Shown piece after piece: positions 43,601 to 52,659 of a stretch of DNA of 64,000 nt. The stretch is taken from contig JBLIDT010000001.1 in assembly GCA_047632755.1 (NCBI GenBank), forward strand, positions 62,001-126,000, written 5' to 3'. Within the stretch, counting starts at the first letter, position 1. Every line of letters begins with the position of its first letter. The DNA is from JAKVAV01 sp047632755 (GTDB taxonomy: Bacteria; Bacteroidota; Bacteroidia; Flavobacteriales_D; Cryomorphaceae). The translations under genes and the position numbers were made by a program. Under the pieces are notes generated by a model. It worked only from the letters and a program-made list of their open reading frames with translations. It was not told the DNA's origin and did not search any database.

Positions 43601-44519
43601 GCAGAATATCAAAATCGACTAAGTCTACGAATCGTTGAATTCTCACATCAATCTCGCTCTCGTCCAAATTGAGCAGGCGCTCCGTCCCAAATTGCTCTAC
43701 TGTGAAGCTGGCCATAGCTGAACCAAGAACGACTGCTCTTTTCATATTGTCAAAAGATAAGTCTCCCGATTGGGCTAAATACCCAATAAAACCTCCCGCG
43801 AAAGTATCTCCAGCTCCAGTAGGGTCTTTTACTTCTTCTAAAGGAAGGGCGGGAGAATAAAACATGCCTTCTTCATTTACGAGAAGCGCACCGTTTTCGC
43901 CTTTTTTAATAACGAGGTGTGAAGGGCCCATTTTAAGAATCTTGTGAGCCGCCTTAACCAATGAGTATTCGCCACTAAGCTGCCTTGCCTCTTCATCATT
44001 AATAGTCAGCACATCAATTTTAGTGATAACCTCCTTGAGCTTATCCATGGCGATATCCATCCAAAAGTTCATCGTGTCAAGGACAATAAGCTTAGGTCTT
44101 TCGTTCAGCTGTTCAATGACACTGAGCTGAACGGCGGGATCTAAGTTTCCTAGCATTAAATATTCGCAGTTTTTATAACTCTCGGGAAGAACTGGTTTAA
44201 AGTCAGCCAAAACGTTGAGTTGTGTATCGATTGTGTCTCTAGAGTTCATATCGTAATGATATTTCCCAGACCAAAAGAATGATTTCTCTCCTTTCTTGAT
44301 TTGCAAGCCCTCTTGGTTTATTCCTCTCCCTTTCAATTTATCTAAAAACTGCTCGGGAAAATCGTCTCCAATTACAGATACCAGATTAATCTCTTTACCC
44401 GTAAGATATGAGGCGGCAAGGCTGATGTAGGATGCTGCTCCTCCTACTATTTTATCTGAATTACCGAAAGGTGTTGCTATTTGGTCGAAGGCTACTGTTC
44501 CTACTACGATCAGACTCAT
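43590..44519 (-). CDS. PfkB-family sugar/nucleoside kinase
   Basis: 309 residues from ATG 44519 (MSLIVVGTVAFDQIATPFGN); an in-frame ATG at 44561 adds 14 residues. PfkB signature 2 is VKDPTGAGDTFAGGFIGYLA with the catalytic Asp, and the glycine-rich KIVGGAASYISLAASYLTG is at the N-terminus. Substrate not determinable from the sequence; ribokinase-, adenosine- and fructokinase-like enzymes share these motifs. Convergent with rnhA. Confidence 0.87.
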   Translation of the reverse strand: MSLIVVGTVAFDQIATPFGNSDKIVGGAASYISLAASYLTGKEINLVSVIGDDFPEQFLDKLKGRGINQEGLQIKKGEKSFFWSGKYHYDMNSRDTIDTQLNVLADFKPVLPESYKNCEYLMLGNLDPAVQLSVIEQLNERPKLIVLDTMNFWMDIAMDKLKEVITKIDVLTINDEEARQLSGEYSLVKAAHKILKMGPSHLVIKKGENGALLVNEEGMFYSPALPLEEVKDPTGAGDTFAGGFIGYLAQSGDLSFDNMKRAVVLGSAMASFTVEQFGTERLLNLDESEIDVRIQRFVDLVDFDILLTE

Positions 44520-44647
44520 AATGTATAGAAGATTTTGTGCAAAGATATTGGTAATTCCCAACTTTTGCTGTAATCTTGCACTCCGATTTTTAAAATGCTC
44601 TTAAGCGGAAGAGCTTTATTTCAATAATCGTAAGAAAAGACATTTAT

Positions 44648-44721
44648 TCCTCCTTAGCTCAGCTGGTTAGAGCATCTGACTGTTAATCAGAGGGTCCTTG
44701 GTTCGAGTCCAAGAGGGGGAG
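44648..44721 (+). tRNA. tRNA-Asn (anticodon GTT)
   Basis: A complete 74-nt cloverleaf: acceptor TCCTCCT pairs with AGGGGGA (with one T-G pair), D stem GCTC/GAGC, anticodon stem TCTGA/TCAGA with loop CTGTTAA (anticodon GTT), T stem CTTGG/CCAAG with loop TTCGAGT, and discriminator G, as expected for Asn. CCA is not encoded. A strong terminator follows. Confidence 0.97.
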
Positions 44722-44724
44722 CAG

Positions 44725-44752
44725 AAAGGGGTTGTGAAAACAGCCCCTTTTT
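44725..44752 (+). terminator. Rho-independent terminator after tRNA-Asn
   Basis: The 11-bp stem AAAGGGGTTGT / ACAGCCCCTTT (one G-T pair) with GAAA loop is followed by Ts; it ends the tRNA transcript. Confidence 0.9.
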
Positions 44753-44886
44753 CGTTTTTATAACTTCCTCATTTTAGGAGAGTTTCCAGAAGAGGCAATC
44801 ATTTTTCAATAAGTATCTCTTAACGAAGGTATTTACGAATCTTCTATATTTAACCTCTGAAACATCACACTTCAACACGATCTCAA

Positions 44887-45726
44887 ATGGAAAAAAAAAT
44901 CTTTCTCGTGCCAACAGATTTTAGCAAAGTAGGTGACTGTGCTCTCAATCATGCGATTAAAGTAGCAGAGATTTCCAAAGCCTCCATCACTTTACTTCAC
45001 GTAGTAGGGAAGCAGGAAATGCTGAGCGATGCTCGCATGAAGTTGAAACTAGCGAAACAGAGGGCTCTTGATGAGTACAACTTTGAAGTAGATACAGTAG
45101 CAAGGGTTGGATCGATTTATGAGGATATCGGTGATCTGGCAGAAGAGCTAGAGGTAACCTTGGTAATCATGGGTACTCATGGGCTAAGAGGTATGCAATT
45201 CATAACTGGTAGCAGAGCGTTAAAAATTGTAACAAGCGCACCTACAGCTTTTCTTATTGTACAAGAAAAAGAGATTGAGAAAAATGGCTACGATGACATC
45301 GTCGTGCCTCTCGATTTACACAAAGAAACTAAGCAGAAACTCTCGATGGTAGCGGATATGGCGAAATACTTTGATTCGAGAGTCCATTTGATTGTCCCTG
45401 GCGAATCTGACCAATTTTTGAGAAATCAGATCGCTCGAAACCTCAATTATGCCGAAAATTTCTTTGAAGAAATGGGCATTCCTTACACATCGAGAATTGG
45501 ACCTGGAAAAAAAGACTTTGATGATACCATCATTGAATATGCTACTGAAATCGATGCGGACCTCATTTCATTGATGAACCTCCCTGAGATAAGTCTCGCA
45601 AACCTTATAGGCGGACACTATGTGCAAAACATTATCACCAATAAGCCTCACATACCTGTGCTTATCATGAATCCAAAGAAAGTATCAAACATTAGTATTT
45701 TCGGAGCTTATGTTGGAGCAGGCTAA
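44887..45726 (+). CDS. Universal stress protein, tandem UspA-like domains
   Basis: 279 aa. First domain 1-140 with KIFLVPTDFSKVGDCALNHA and the nucleotide-loop region MGTHGLRGMQFITGSRAL. The second domain (about 145-279) keeps the fold (DDIVVPLDLHKETKQKL, LISLMNLPEISLANLIGGHY) but has a degenerate loop. Such proteins bind ATP and respond to stress or energy status. It stands alone after the tRNA and is convergent with the SpoIIE phosphatase gene. About 130 bp separate it from the tRNA terminator, with no clear TAnnTTTG element. Confidence 0.88.
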   Translation: MEKKIFLVPTDFSKVGDCALNHAIKVAEISKASITLLHVVGKQEMLSDARMKLKLAKQRALDEYNFEVDTVARVGSIYEDIGDLAEELEVTLVIMGTHGLRGMQFITGSRALKIVTSAPTAFLIVQEKEIEKNGYDDIVVPLDLHKETKQKLSMVADMAKYFDSRVHLIVPGESDQFLRNQIARNLNYAENFFEEMGIPYTSRIGPGKKDFDDTIIEYATEIDADLISLMNLPEISLANLIGGHYVQNIITNKPHIPVLIMNPKKVSNISIFGAYVGAG

Positions 45727-45738
45727 TTCAGCACGCTA

Positions 45739-47541
45739 TTAAAACCTAACTCCCATCACTATAATATCATCTATCTGTTCGTGAGGGACTTCTCCAGCAT
45801 TCAGCCATTCCATCAAGGTCTCGTCTAGGATTTTGAATTGAGTATCTGAGTGTTTAGTGGATATTGACAATAAGAGCTGCCTAAATGGCTCGTACATGAA
45901 CTTTCTACCCTGTTCCCCACCAAACTGATCCACATACCCATCGCTAAAAATATAGATCATATCGTCCTTTTGGAGGCTGATTTTATATCGAGTGAATTCC
46001 TCGTCCATCGACTCAGTAGATCCAATACCTATTTTATCCGCTTTAAAAACTTCGATCTTTTGGTCACGAATTAAATACAACGGGTTGTGAGCTCCAGCAT
46101 ATTCCAAAGTAGCATTTTCTCGATCTAAGACACAAAGAGCCAAATCCATTCCATCCCTCATTCCAAACTCGGCGTTTTGATCAGAATTGAGCGCTTTAGA
46201 AGACAATCGATTAAGGTCTCTGAGAATATCGGCAGGGTTTAGTCCAGGATTAAGTCGAATTGCGCTATTGAGTGCATTGTGACCCACTAAACTCATAAAT
46301 GCTCCAGGCACTCCATGCCCTGTGCAGTCGATTGCTGCGAATACCACTTTTCCATTGTACTCATTGACAAAATAAAAATCTCCCGAAACAATATCCTTCG
46401 GTTTAAAAAAGATAGTACTCTTGGGAAGCAATGAGGCTATTCTACTTTCAGAAGGAAGAATGTTTTCCTGCAGTCTACGCGCATATTTTATAGATGCAGT
46501 AATGTTTTCTAAGAGTTCTTTCCGCTGCTCGTTCTGCTCTTCAATCTTGTCTTTCTGCTCCGTAATAGCTCGCGTAGCCTCTTTTAAGTCTCGCTTATAA
46601 TCTTCATCTCGCTTCTTGAGCTTCTTTCTCATCAATAAAAGTGCATGACCTAGAGTATCCTCTTCCGAAAGGGGGTCAAAATCCGTTTCGTAATGTCCTT
46701 GACCTACATTATTAGAAAACTCAGTTGTTCTTTTTAGGCCTTGGACGAGCTGTTCCAAAGCCAAACTCATTTCACCAATTTCATCACCAGTATCCACTGT
46801 CGCTTTTTCGGGAAACTTCCCTTTTCCAAGAATCAAGAGTGTCTCTCTCAGGCTTCTGACAGGGACGACAATACTTTGAACAGTGAAATAAGCAATTATA
46901 AGACCTGCGATAAATAAACCAAACCCAAGGGTGGTAAGGTAAGTCTCGAGCTTACTAAAAGAGTTGATCATTGTAACACTATCATTGGTAATGTTGACTC
47001 TCTGATTGCTAATGAGCAAATTAAGCTCTTCAATGACTTTTTGAGATTTCTGATCGATACTACCCCCTTCTTCAACCAACTCACCCATAGCAAAGCGAGC
47101 ATAAGGCATGTCATAGCTCTCCATATCCACAAGCGTTCTTTGAACTTTGTCGTATTCGAGAAAAAGAGCATCAAGTTCGGAATAGACTTTCTCCTTTTGC
47201 CTTCGTTCAGTTTCGTTCCAGTGAAAACTCAACGAATCAACATTCTGTTTTACTCCAGGAATTTCATCTCGAAGCATCTTCCTTAGCGAAATCTTTTGCT
47301 TGGTATCTTCCCTTGACTGAACACCAGCCCACATGGAAATCAGTGTCTTTGAGCGGAGAACATCACTTTTAAGTTTCTCTAATGATGATACTGAGGGATT
47401 GTAAATATCATTGATATTGTCATTCATTTCCCTACCCGTGGACAAAGTCCTGGATGTGAGAAACACAAGAACTAAGGTTGTGAGAATCAGAATAGCAAAA
47501 CCAACCCCGATTTTTCGACTTATAGTAAAGCGGAAGCTCAT
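45739..47541 (-). CDS. Membrane sensor phosphatase: 4-helix sensor, HAMP, SpoIIE/PP2C
   Basis: 600 aa. TM1 at about 10-30 and TM2 at about 203-225 flank a periplasmic helical domain of the chemoreceptor 4HB type. Then come a HAMP domain (TVQSIVVPVRSLRETLLIL), a coiled coil (about 315-365, rich in Lys, Glu and Gln) and a SpoIIE-type Ser/Thr phosphatase with VSGDFYFV, AAIDCTGHGVPGAFMSLVG and DDMIYIFSDGYVDQFGG. It probably dephosphorylates an anti-sigma antagonist-like partner in response to an envelope signal. It is the third gene of an operon with YfiR and TPR proteins. Confidence 0.9.
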   Translation of the reverse strand: MSFRFTISRKIGVGFAILILTTLVLVFLTSRTLSTGREMNDNINDIYNPSVSSLEKLKSDVLRSKTLISMWAGVQSREDTKQKISLRKMLRDEIPGVKQNVDSLSFHWNETERRQKEKVYSELDALFLEYDKVQRTLVDMESYDMPYARFAMGELVEEGGSIDQKSQKVIEELNLLISNQRVNITNDSVTMINSFSKLETYLTTLGFGLFIAGLIIAYFTVQSIVVPVRSLRETLLILGKGKFPEKATVDTGDEIGEMSLALEQLVQGLKRTTEFSNNVGQGHYETDFDPLSEEDTLGHALLLMRKKLKKRDEDYKRDLKEATRAITEQKDKIEEQNEQRKELLENITASIKYARRLQENILPSESRIASLLPKSTIFFKPKDIVSGDFYFVNEYNGKVVFAAIDCTGHGVPGAFMSLVGHNALNSAIRLNPGLNPADILRDLNRLSSKALNSDQNAEFGMRDGMDLALCVLDRENATLEYAGAHNPLYLIRDQKIEVFKADKIGIGSTESMDEEFTRYKISLQKDDMIYIFSDGYVDQFGGEQGRKFMYEPFRQLLLSISTKHSDTQFKILDETLMEWLNAGEVPHEQIDDIIVMGVRF

Positions 47542-47552
47542 AGATTTAGAAT

Positions 47553-48470
47553 CTAGTACTGCTTATTCTTATCTGCACCTTGCTCATCAATCAATTGCTG
47601 GTAACGATCGCTCTCTTCTTCCTTATTCAAATTGTAGGTGATGACCTTGAGGGCTTTGATAACATCAATCTTAGTGGAATCAATCTCATAGGCCCTCATC
47701 ATAAATGGAAGTGCTGCTTCAATACTCCTCATGCTTTCTGATTGAATCTCCATCAGGTCATGTATGGTGACATAAGGCAGTCTTTCAATACTATAGGCAC
47801 CGCGATTGTAGTAGGACACTCCTTTAGAAAACCAAGCTTCAAAACTATCCGGGTCCAAATCCAATACCTTGTTCATATATTCATTGGAAAGCTCCCAATG
47901 CGAATCGTGCTTCTCACGATCTGATTCGTAAATCTTGCGATGCGCTGTAGACATGGCTAAGAAATATTCAACATCTTTTTTTACTAAAGATGTATCGGGG
48001 TTTAGTTGAATGATGATCTCGCGGTAGCTATAATAATGACCTTCGGCTAAATCTATTCTATCAGAAGCGTGCTCTTTAATCAAATCAGAAGCATCATTGA
48101 AAAAAGACACAGCCAAATAGCTCAGCGCCTTTTCATTTTGCTGCATATAACGGTCCTTCTTATCGAATTTGATTGAGTTCAAGAACGATAAAACAGCTTC
48201 AGACCTATAATCTGAAGACACTTCGTCTGACCTATTTTTCACAAATAAATCCTTGTAAACGAAACCACGAACATGCCAGACAAGTTCGTTTTTATCGCCA
48301 CCATCGCTTTCTAAAGCTTTGTTGATGACTATTATTGCCTCTTCGTGATTTTTGGCCACTTGGAGTTTGTATGCCTTCTGTACCAAGTCATCAACGGACT
48401 GAGCAAAAGACTGAGCTTGCAAAGCAAAACAAAAGAGTAATATTGTCAGATAACGAATCATAATTATCAT
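47553..48470 (-). CDS. Exported TPR-type helical repeat protein
   Basis: 305 aa with a signal peptide (IRYLTILLFCFALQAQSFAQ) and TPR-like repeats, e.g. HEEAIIVINKALESDGGDKN and the YMNKVLDLDPDSFEAWFSKG unit near 200. The start overlaps the YfiR stop as ATGA. It lies between a YfiR-like protein and a HAMP-SpoIIE phosphatase (11 nt to the next gene), so it may be a periplasmic part of the same signalling module. No specific family is recognised. Confidence 0.8.
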   Translation of the reverse strand: MIIMIRYLTILLFCFALQAQSFAQSVDDLVQKAYKLQVAKNHEEAIIVINKALESDGGDKNELVWHVRGFVYKDLFVKNRSDEVSSDYRSEAVLSFLNSIKFDKKDRYMQQNEKALSYLAVSFFNDASDLIKEHASDRIDLAEGHYYSYREIIIQLNPDTSLVKKDVEYFLAMSTAHRKIYESDREKHDSHWELSNEYMNKVLDLDPDSFEAWFSKGVSYYNRGAYSIERLPYVTIHDLMEIQSESMRSIEAALPFMMRAYEIDSTKIDVIKALKVITYNLNKEEESDRYQQLIDEQGADKNKQY

Positions 48471-48991
48471 TCGACCTTTCTGGCCAAGCTTTTTAATGTT
48501 GAACCAATGTAGAGCGACTGTGCGTTTGATGTTTTAAGATCAAACAGCCAATTGCTTTCATTCCAAATGAAAGCAATGGCAGATCCTTTTTCCAAAGTGA
48601 ACTCCCCATCACTTACTATAAGTGTTGGTGTATTTTGAAATTTTTCAGCGATCTGAGGAAGTAAGTCGTGGTTTTCTTTGCCCACATAGATTATATGACA
48701 ATCACTGATTTTCAGTGTTTTCGATAGTTTTCTGATTTCAATTTGCTGCAGTCCAATCTGTTTAGAATTGTAATTCTTCACCAGTTCCTGGTACAAATTG
48801 TCCCCACCCATAACAGAAATGATAAAGTTTCCTGTTTTCTCTTCCTCTGGCCAATCAATGTATTTCCCGAAATTATAGAGGTAGCTTGCTTTTACAAGTG
48901 CACCCGTATCTTTCTCATTCATTTCAGGAAGTTGAGGATCCTGAATGAGGAGAGATAGAAACACAGAAAGAAACAGGGTAAATTTCTTCAT
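48467..48991 (-). CDS. YfiR-family periplasmic protein
   Basis: 174 aa with an N-terminal signal peptide (MKKFTLFLSVFLSLLI). Conserved YfiR/DUF4154 features: ALVKASYLYNFGKYIDWPEE near 31-50, FIISVMGGDNLYQEL, DCHIIYVG and the GSAIAFIWNE segment. In Pseudomonas YfiR is a periplasmic repressor of the diguanylate cyclase YfiN; here the neighbouring effector is a SpoIIE phosphatase instead, suggesting a different output. First gene of the three-gene operon. Confidence 0.86.
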   Translation of the reverse strand: MKKFTLFLSVFLSLLIQDPQLPEMNEKDTGALVKASYLYNFGKYIDWPEEEKTGNFIISVMGGDNLYQELVKNYNSKQIGLQQIEIRKLSKTLKISDCHIIYVGKENHDLLPQIAEKFQNTPTLIVSDGEFTLEKGSAIAFIWNESNWLFDLKTSNAQSLYIGSTLKSLARKVE

Positions 48992-49135
48992 ATTAATTCC
49001 TTGCCAAAGGTTGGCGAAGTATAGCGTTAAAATTCAGGTTTTTCAGAGGGTCCTTTTATGAGTTTTCAAATATCAGGCGTTTACTAATACCAGTCTACGC
49101 AATTTATTAGAGTTAGGTTATGAGACTCAAGTTCG

Positions 49136-49633
49136 CTAATCAACAGTGTTCATAGAGTCCAGATCTCGATCAAATAGATACAAGCCTCCTTTGTCTCCAC
49201 CTATTAGCTTTAGCTTATCTAGCAAATCTGCTGCCAAACCTTCTTCTTCGATTTGTTCTGCAACATACCACTGCATAAAATTATGTGTCGTGTAGTCCTT
49301 TTCGTTCAGGCAAAGCTCCACGACACCGTTGATTTCGGAAGTAACTTTTACTTCGTGATCATAGAGTGATTGAAAAATAAAATTGATTGATTCAAAATCT
49401 TCTGGCGGTTTTGATAAGTTCGGAACAATAGCTCTTCCGCCTCTTTCATTTATATATTTGAAAAGTTTCAACATATGCTGCCTCTCTTCATCACTATGGA
49501 CATATAAGAATTTGGCTACACCATTTAAGCCATTGGTCTCTGCCCAAGATGCCATGGCAAGGTAAAATTGAGATGAAGATGCTTCTACTTCCACTTGCCC
49601 GTTCAGTGCCTCTTGTATCTTTTCTGATAACAT
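49136..49633 (-). CDS. ftnA: Ferritin, non-haem type
   Basis: 165 aa four-helix ferritin with ferroxidase ligands in NGQVEVEASSSQFYLAMASW (first Glu region), HSDEERQHMLKLFKYI (E-x2-H) and YVAEQIEEEGLAADLL. Stores iron as a 24-mer. TATATTTG (49658-49651, minus) could be its -7 element. Divergent from rnr. Confidence 0.94.
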   Translation of the reverse strand: MLSEKIQEALNGQVEVEASSSQFYLAMASWAETNGLNGVAKFLYVHSDEERQHMLKLFKYINERGGRAIVPNLSKPPEDFESINFIFQSLYDHEVKVTSEINGVVELCLNEKDYTTHNFMQWYVAEQIEEEGLAADLLDKLKLIGGDKGGLYLFDRDLDSMNTVD

Positions 49634-49736
49634 TCTCTTCTTCTTTTAAGCAAATATACTCGAATAGTAAACAGTTGGCTTATCTAGTGCTTCACCAAAT
49701 TGATAAGCTCTAATAATATCTATCTTCACCAATCGA

Positions 49737-51890
49737 ATGGGGAATAAAAAGAAAAAATACATCCGTCAAAAGAGTCGCACATATTCAAAAGGTGAGCTAA
49801 GAGGAAATATAATGGCGCTGCTTCGCGGTATGCCTGAAAAAGAACTGAACTACAAACAAATTTCTGCCAGACTTGGAATTGAAAATTCGAACGACAGGCG
49901 ATCTGTAGTGCAAATTTTAGATGAGTTAGTTGCCACAGAACTCCTGATACAAATTTCTCAGGGAAAGTTTAAGGTTCATCCATCTCAGACGGCTCAAATG
50001 AAGGCTACGATAGATTTCACTAAATCAAGATCAGCCTATGCCATACCCGAGATAGAAGGCAAGGACATCTATGTATCCGAAAAGAATACTGGAAAAGCAC
50101 TACATGGGGATACGGTGGAAATTGCCATTGTTGGATCAAACCGTGGGCAGGCGGAAGGAAAAGTAGTGAAAGTATTAAAGCGGAAGACAGAGAATTACGT
50201 TGGTATAATTGAGCTCTCAACGAATCATGCGTTTTTCATACCCACTAATTCCAGAATTCATGTCGACTTCTTTATTGACAAATCAAAGATAAAAGATGCG
50301 CAAAATGGCCAAAAAGTAATCGTTCGATTGCTTGACTGGCAAGACGGGGAAAAATCTCCCAAAGCGGAAGTCGTTACAGTATTAGGAGACCCTGGAGTAA
50401 ATGAAGTAGAAATGCACGCCATTTTGGTTGAGTTTGATCTTCCTTTCGAATTTCCTGAGTCTGTATTGAATGCCGCAGAAAAGGTCGACGTCACTATCTC
50501 TGAAGAAGAAATAAGTAAAAGGCGGGACTTTAGAAATCACAAGACTTTTACCATTGATCCTGATGATGCAAAGGATTTTGATGACGCCTTAAGCATTAAC
50601 TTAAATGACGACGGTACTTATGAGGTTGGCATTCACATTGCCGATGTTTCCCACTACGTGAAACCAGGATCTGAGTTAGAAGAAGAGGCTCTAAAGAGAG
50701 CTACTTCCGTTTATTTAGTTGATCGCGTAGTACCAATGCTTCCAGAGGTATTATCAAATTATGTATGCTCTTTAAGGCCCAATGAAGAGAAGCTTTGTAT
50801 GTCGGCAGTTTTCCAAATTTCGGAAAATGGGAAGGTAATGAATGAGTGGTTTGGAAAGACCATTATTGAGAGCAAACATCGATTTGCTTATGAGGATGCA
50901 CAAGCAATTATTGAGGGGGTAGATTCAACACATCCGTATAAAGATGAAATCCTTCGTTTTCATAATTGGGCTCTTCAATACAGAAAAGATCGCATTTCAA
51001 ATGGTGCTCTTGAATTCAGTGGAACTGAAGTAAAATTCAAGCTAGATGAAAATGGTAAACCCATTGGTGTCTATGAAAAGAAAATGCAAGAGGCCAATAA
51101 GCTCATTGAAGAATTCATGCTATTGGCCAATAAAAGTGTCGCAGCATTTATAGGTAAGCCTGCCAAAAACAAAGAAGTAAAACCTTTTGTCTATCGAGTG
51201 CATGATACACCAGATCCAGAAAAACTTTTTAAACTCAAAGAATTTGTTTCAAGGCTTGGATACAAACTCAAAAGCACCCAACCAGAAAATGCTTCTTTCG
51301 CATTAAATGATCTCTTGAAGCAGGTTAAAGACCAGCCAGAGGAGGATGCTATTAAAATTATGGCAATCCGAACTATGTCAAAAGCCGTTTATACGACTAA
51401 TAATATCGGACATTATGGATTGGCCTTTGACTATTATTCTCACTTTACTTCTCCGATAAGAAGATATCCTGATGTAATGGTGCATCGATTGATTGAGGCT
51501 TATTCAAATGGCACGCCCGCTGCCAAAAAGGACGATTTAGAGAAAAAGTGTAAGCATTCTTCAGAAAGAGAAAAGAAAGCTACAGAAGCAGAAAGAGCCT
51601 CTATCAAATACAAGCAAGTAGAATTCATGCTCGATAAAATCGGGGAGAACTTTCAAGGTCACATCAGTGGAATAGCGCGATGGGGAATTTATGTGGAATT
51701 GGAGGGAACCAAAGTGGAGGGAATGATTCCTTTAAATACTATGGACGATGATGTATATAGATTCGATGATAGAAAAAGTCAAATTGTCGGCCAACGCTAC
51801 AAGGAGGTTTTTGAATTCGGTGATAAAGTAAACGTAAAGGTGCACGGAGCTGATTTGATACAGAAACAGCTTGACTTCAGAATGATTTAG
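49737..51890 (+). CDS. rnr: Ribonuclease R
   Basis: 717 aa 3'-5' exoribonuclease. N-terminal winged-helix/cold-shock domains, RNB catalytic domain with FTIDPDDAKDFDDALSI and FTSPIRRYPDVMVHRLI, and a C-terminal S1 domain (FQGHISGIARWGIYVELEGT). The N-terminus is Lys/Arg-rich. The stop overlaps the convergent response-regulator stop by 4 nt. Confidence 0.96.
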   Translation: MGNKKKKYIRQKSRTYSKGELRGNIMALLRGMPEKELNYKQISARLGIENSNDRRSVVQILDELVATELLIQISQGKFKVHPSQTAQMKATIDFTKSRSAYAIPEIEGKDIYVSEKNTGKALHGDTVEIAIVGSNRGQAEGKVVKVLKRKTENYVGIIELSTNHAFFIPTNSRIHVDFFIDKSKIKDAQNGQKVIVRLLDWQDGEKSPKAEVVTVLGDPGVNEVEMHAILVEFDLPFEFPESVLNAAEKVDVTISEEEISKRRDFRNHKTFTIDPDDAKDFDDALSINLNDDGTYEVGIHIADVSHYVKPGSELEEEALKRATSVYLVDRVVPMLPEVLSNYVCSLRPNEEKLCMSAVFQISENGKVMNEWFGKTIIESKHRFAYEDAQAIIEGVDSTHPYKDEILRFHNWALQYRKDRISNGALEFSGTEVKFKLDENGKPIGVYEKKMQEANKLIEEFMLLANKSVAAFIGKPAKNKEVKPFVYRVHDTPDPEKLFKLKEFVSRLGYKLKSTQPENASFALNDLLKQVKDQPEEDAIKIMAIRTMSKAVYTTNNIGHYGLAFDYYSHFTSPIRRYPDVMVHRLIEAYSNGTPAAKKDDLEKKCKHSSEREKKATEAERASIKYKQVEFMLDKIGENFQGHISGIARWGIYVELEGTKVEGMIPLNTMDDDVYRFDDRKSQIVGQRYKEVFEFGDKVNVKVHGADLIQKQLDFRMI

Positions 51891-52645
51891 ACCAAGTTGA
51901 TCCGTTGCTGAAGGTCCTCTTTAAATGAGCCTCCAATGGGGATTACTTTCTTATCATTCTCAAGGATTAAGTTTGGTTGCTCAATAGCTGCAATCTTATC
52001 CATTCGAACAATGAAAGAGCGATGAACTCTAATAAACTCATCAGATGATAGCTTTTTTTCGATATCCTTCATAGTAGAGTGAATGGTATATCGGATGTTC
52101 AATGCATTAATTATTACGTAATCTTTCAATGCCTCAATAAAATAAATATCAGCTGTTTTTAGCCGAACTAGTCTTGAATTCGATTTTACGAAAATACAGC
52201 TGTCAGCATCTTTCTCTTTGTTTTCGACTATTGAGTAGAGCAGGTCTCTTTCGTTACGTAATTCTTTCTCTTTCTGATGTTTATATATAGCCATCTCAAT
52301 GGAAGTATGGATATCAATCTCCTTAAAAGGCTTTATGATGTACCCATATGGTTCCGTGACTTTTGCTTTAGCTAATGTTCCTTCGTCAGCATAGGCTGTA
52401 AGGAAAATAACAGGTATATTAAGAGTCTCCTTTATCTTTTCAGCGGCATCGATTCCTGTAAGCTTTCCTTTCAGCATGATGTCCATTAAAACCAAATCTG
52501 GTTTTAATTCAAGAGCAAGTTCAATGGCTTTTTCTCCTGTAGAAGAAGCGCCCAAAACATTGTACCCCAACTTTTTTAAGCTGTGCTGGATATCTTTGGA
52601 AATAATACTTTCATCTTCTACAACAAGAATGTTTGTTTTACCCAT
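51887..52645 (-). CDS. LytTR-family response regulator
   Basis: 252 aa: receiver domain (1-120) with acidic pocket E10-D11, phospho-acceptor D55 in LVLMDIMLKG, Thr/Lys at LTAYAD and IIKPF. A helical linker is followed by the LytTR DNA-binding domain (about 150-252; IYFIEALKDYVIINA, FIRVHRSFIVRMDKIAAIE). It follows the PAS kinase gene by 14 nt and is its obvious partner. Confidence 0.93.
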   Translation of the reverse strand: MGKTNILVVEDESIISKDIQHSLKKLGYNVLGASSTGEKAIELALELKPDLVLMDIMLKGKLTGIDAAEKIKETLNIPVIFLTAYADEGTLAKAKVTEPYGYIIKPFKEIDIHTSIEMAIYKHQKEKELRNERDLLYSIVENKEKDADSCIFVKSNSRLVRLKTADIYFIEALKDYVIINALNIRYTIHSTMKDIEKKLSSDEFIRVHRSFIVRMDKIAAIEQPNLILENDKKVIPIGGSFKEDLQQRINLV

Positions 52646-52659
52646 GATTTATTAATTCT

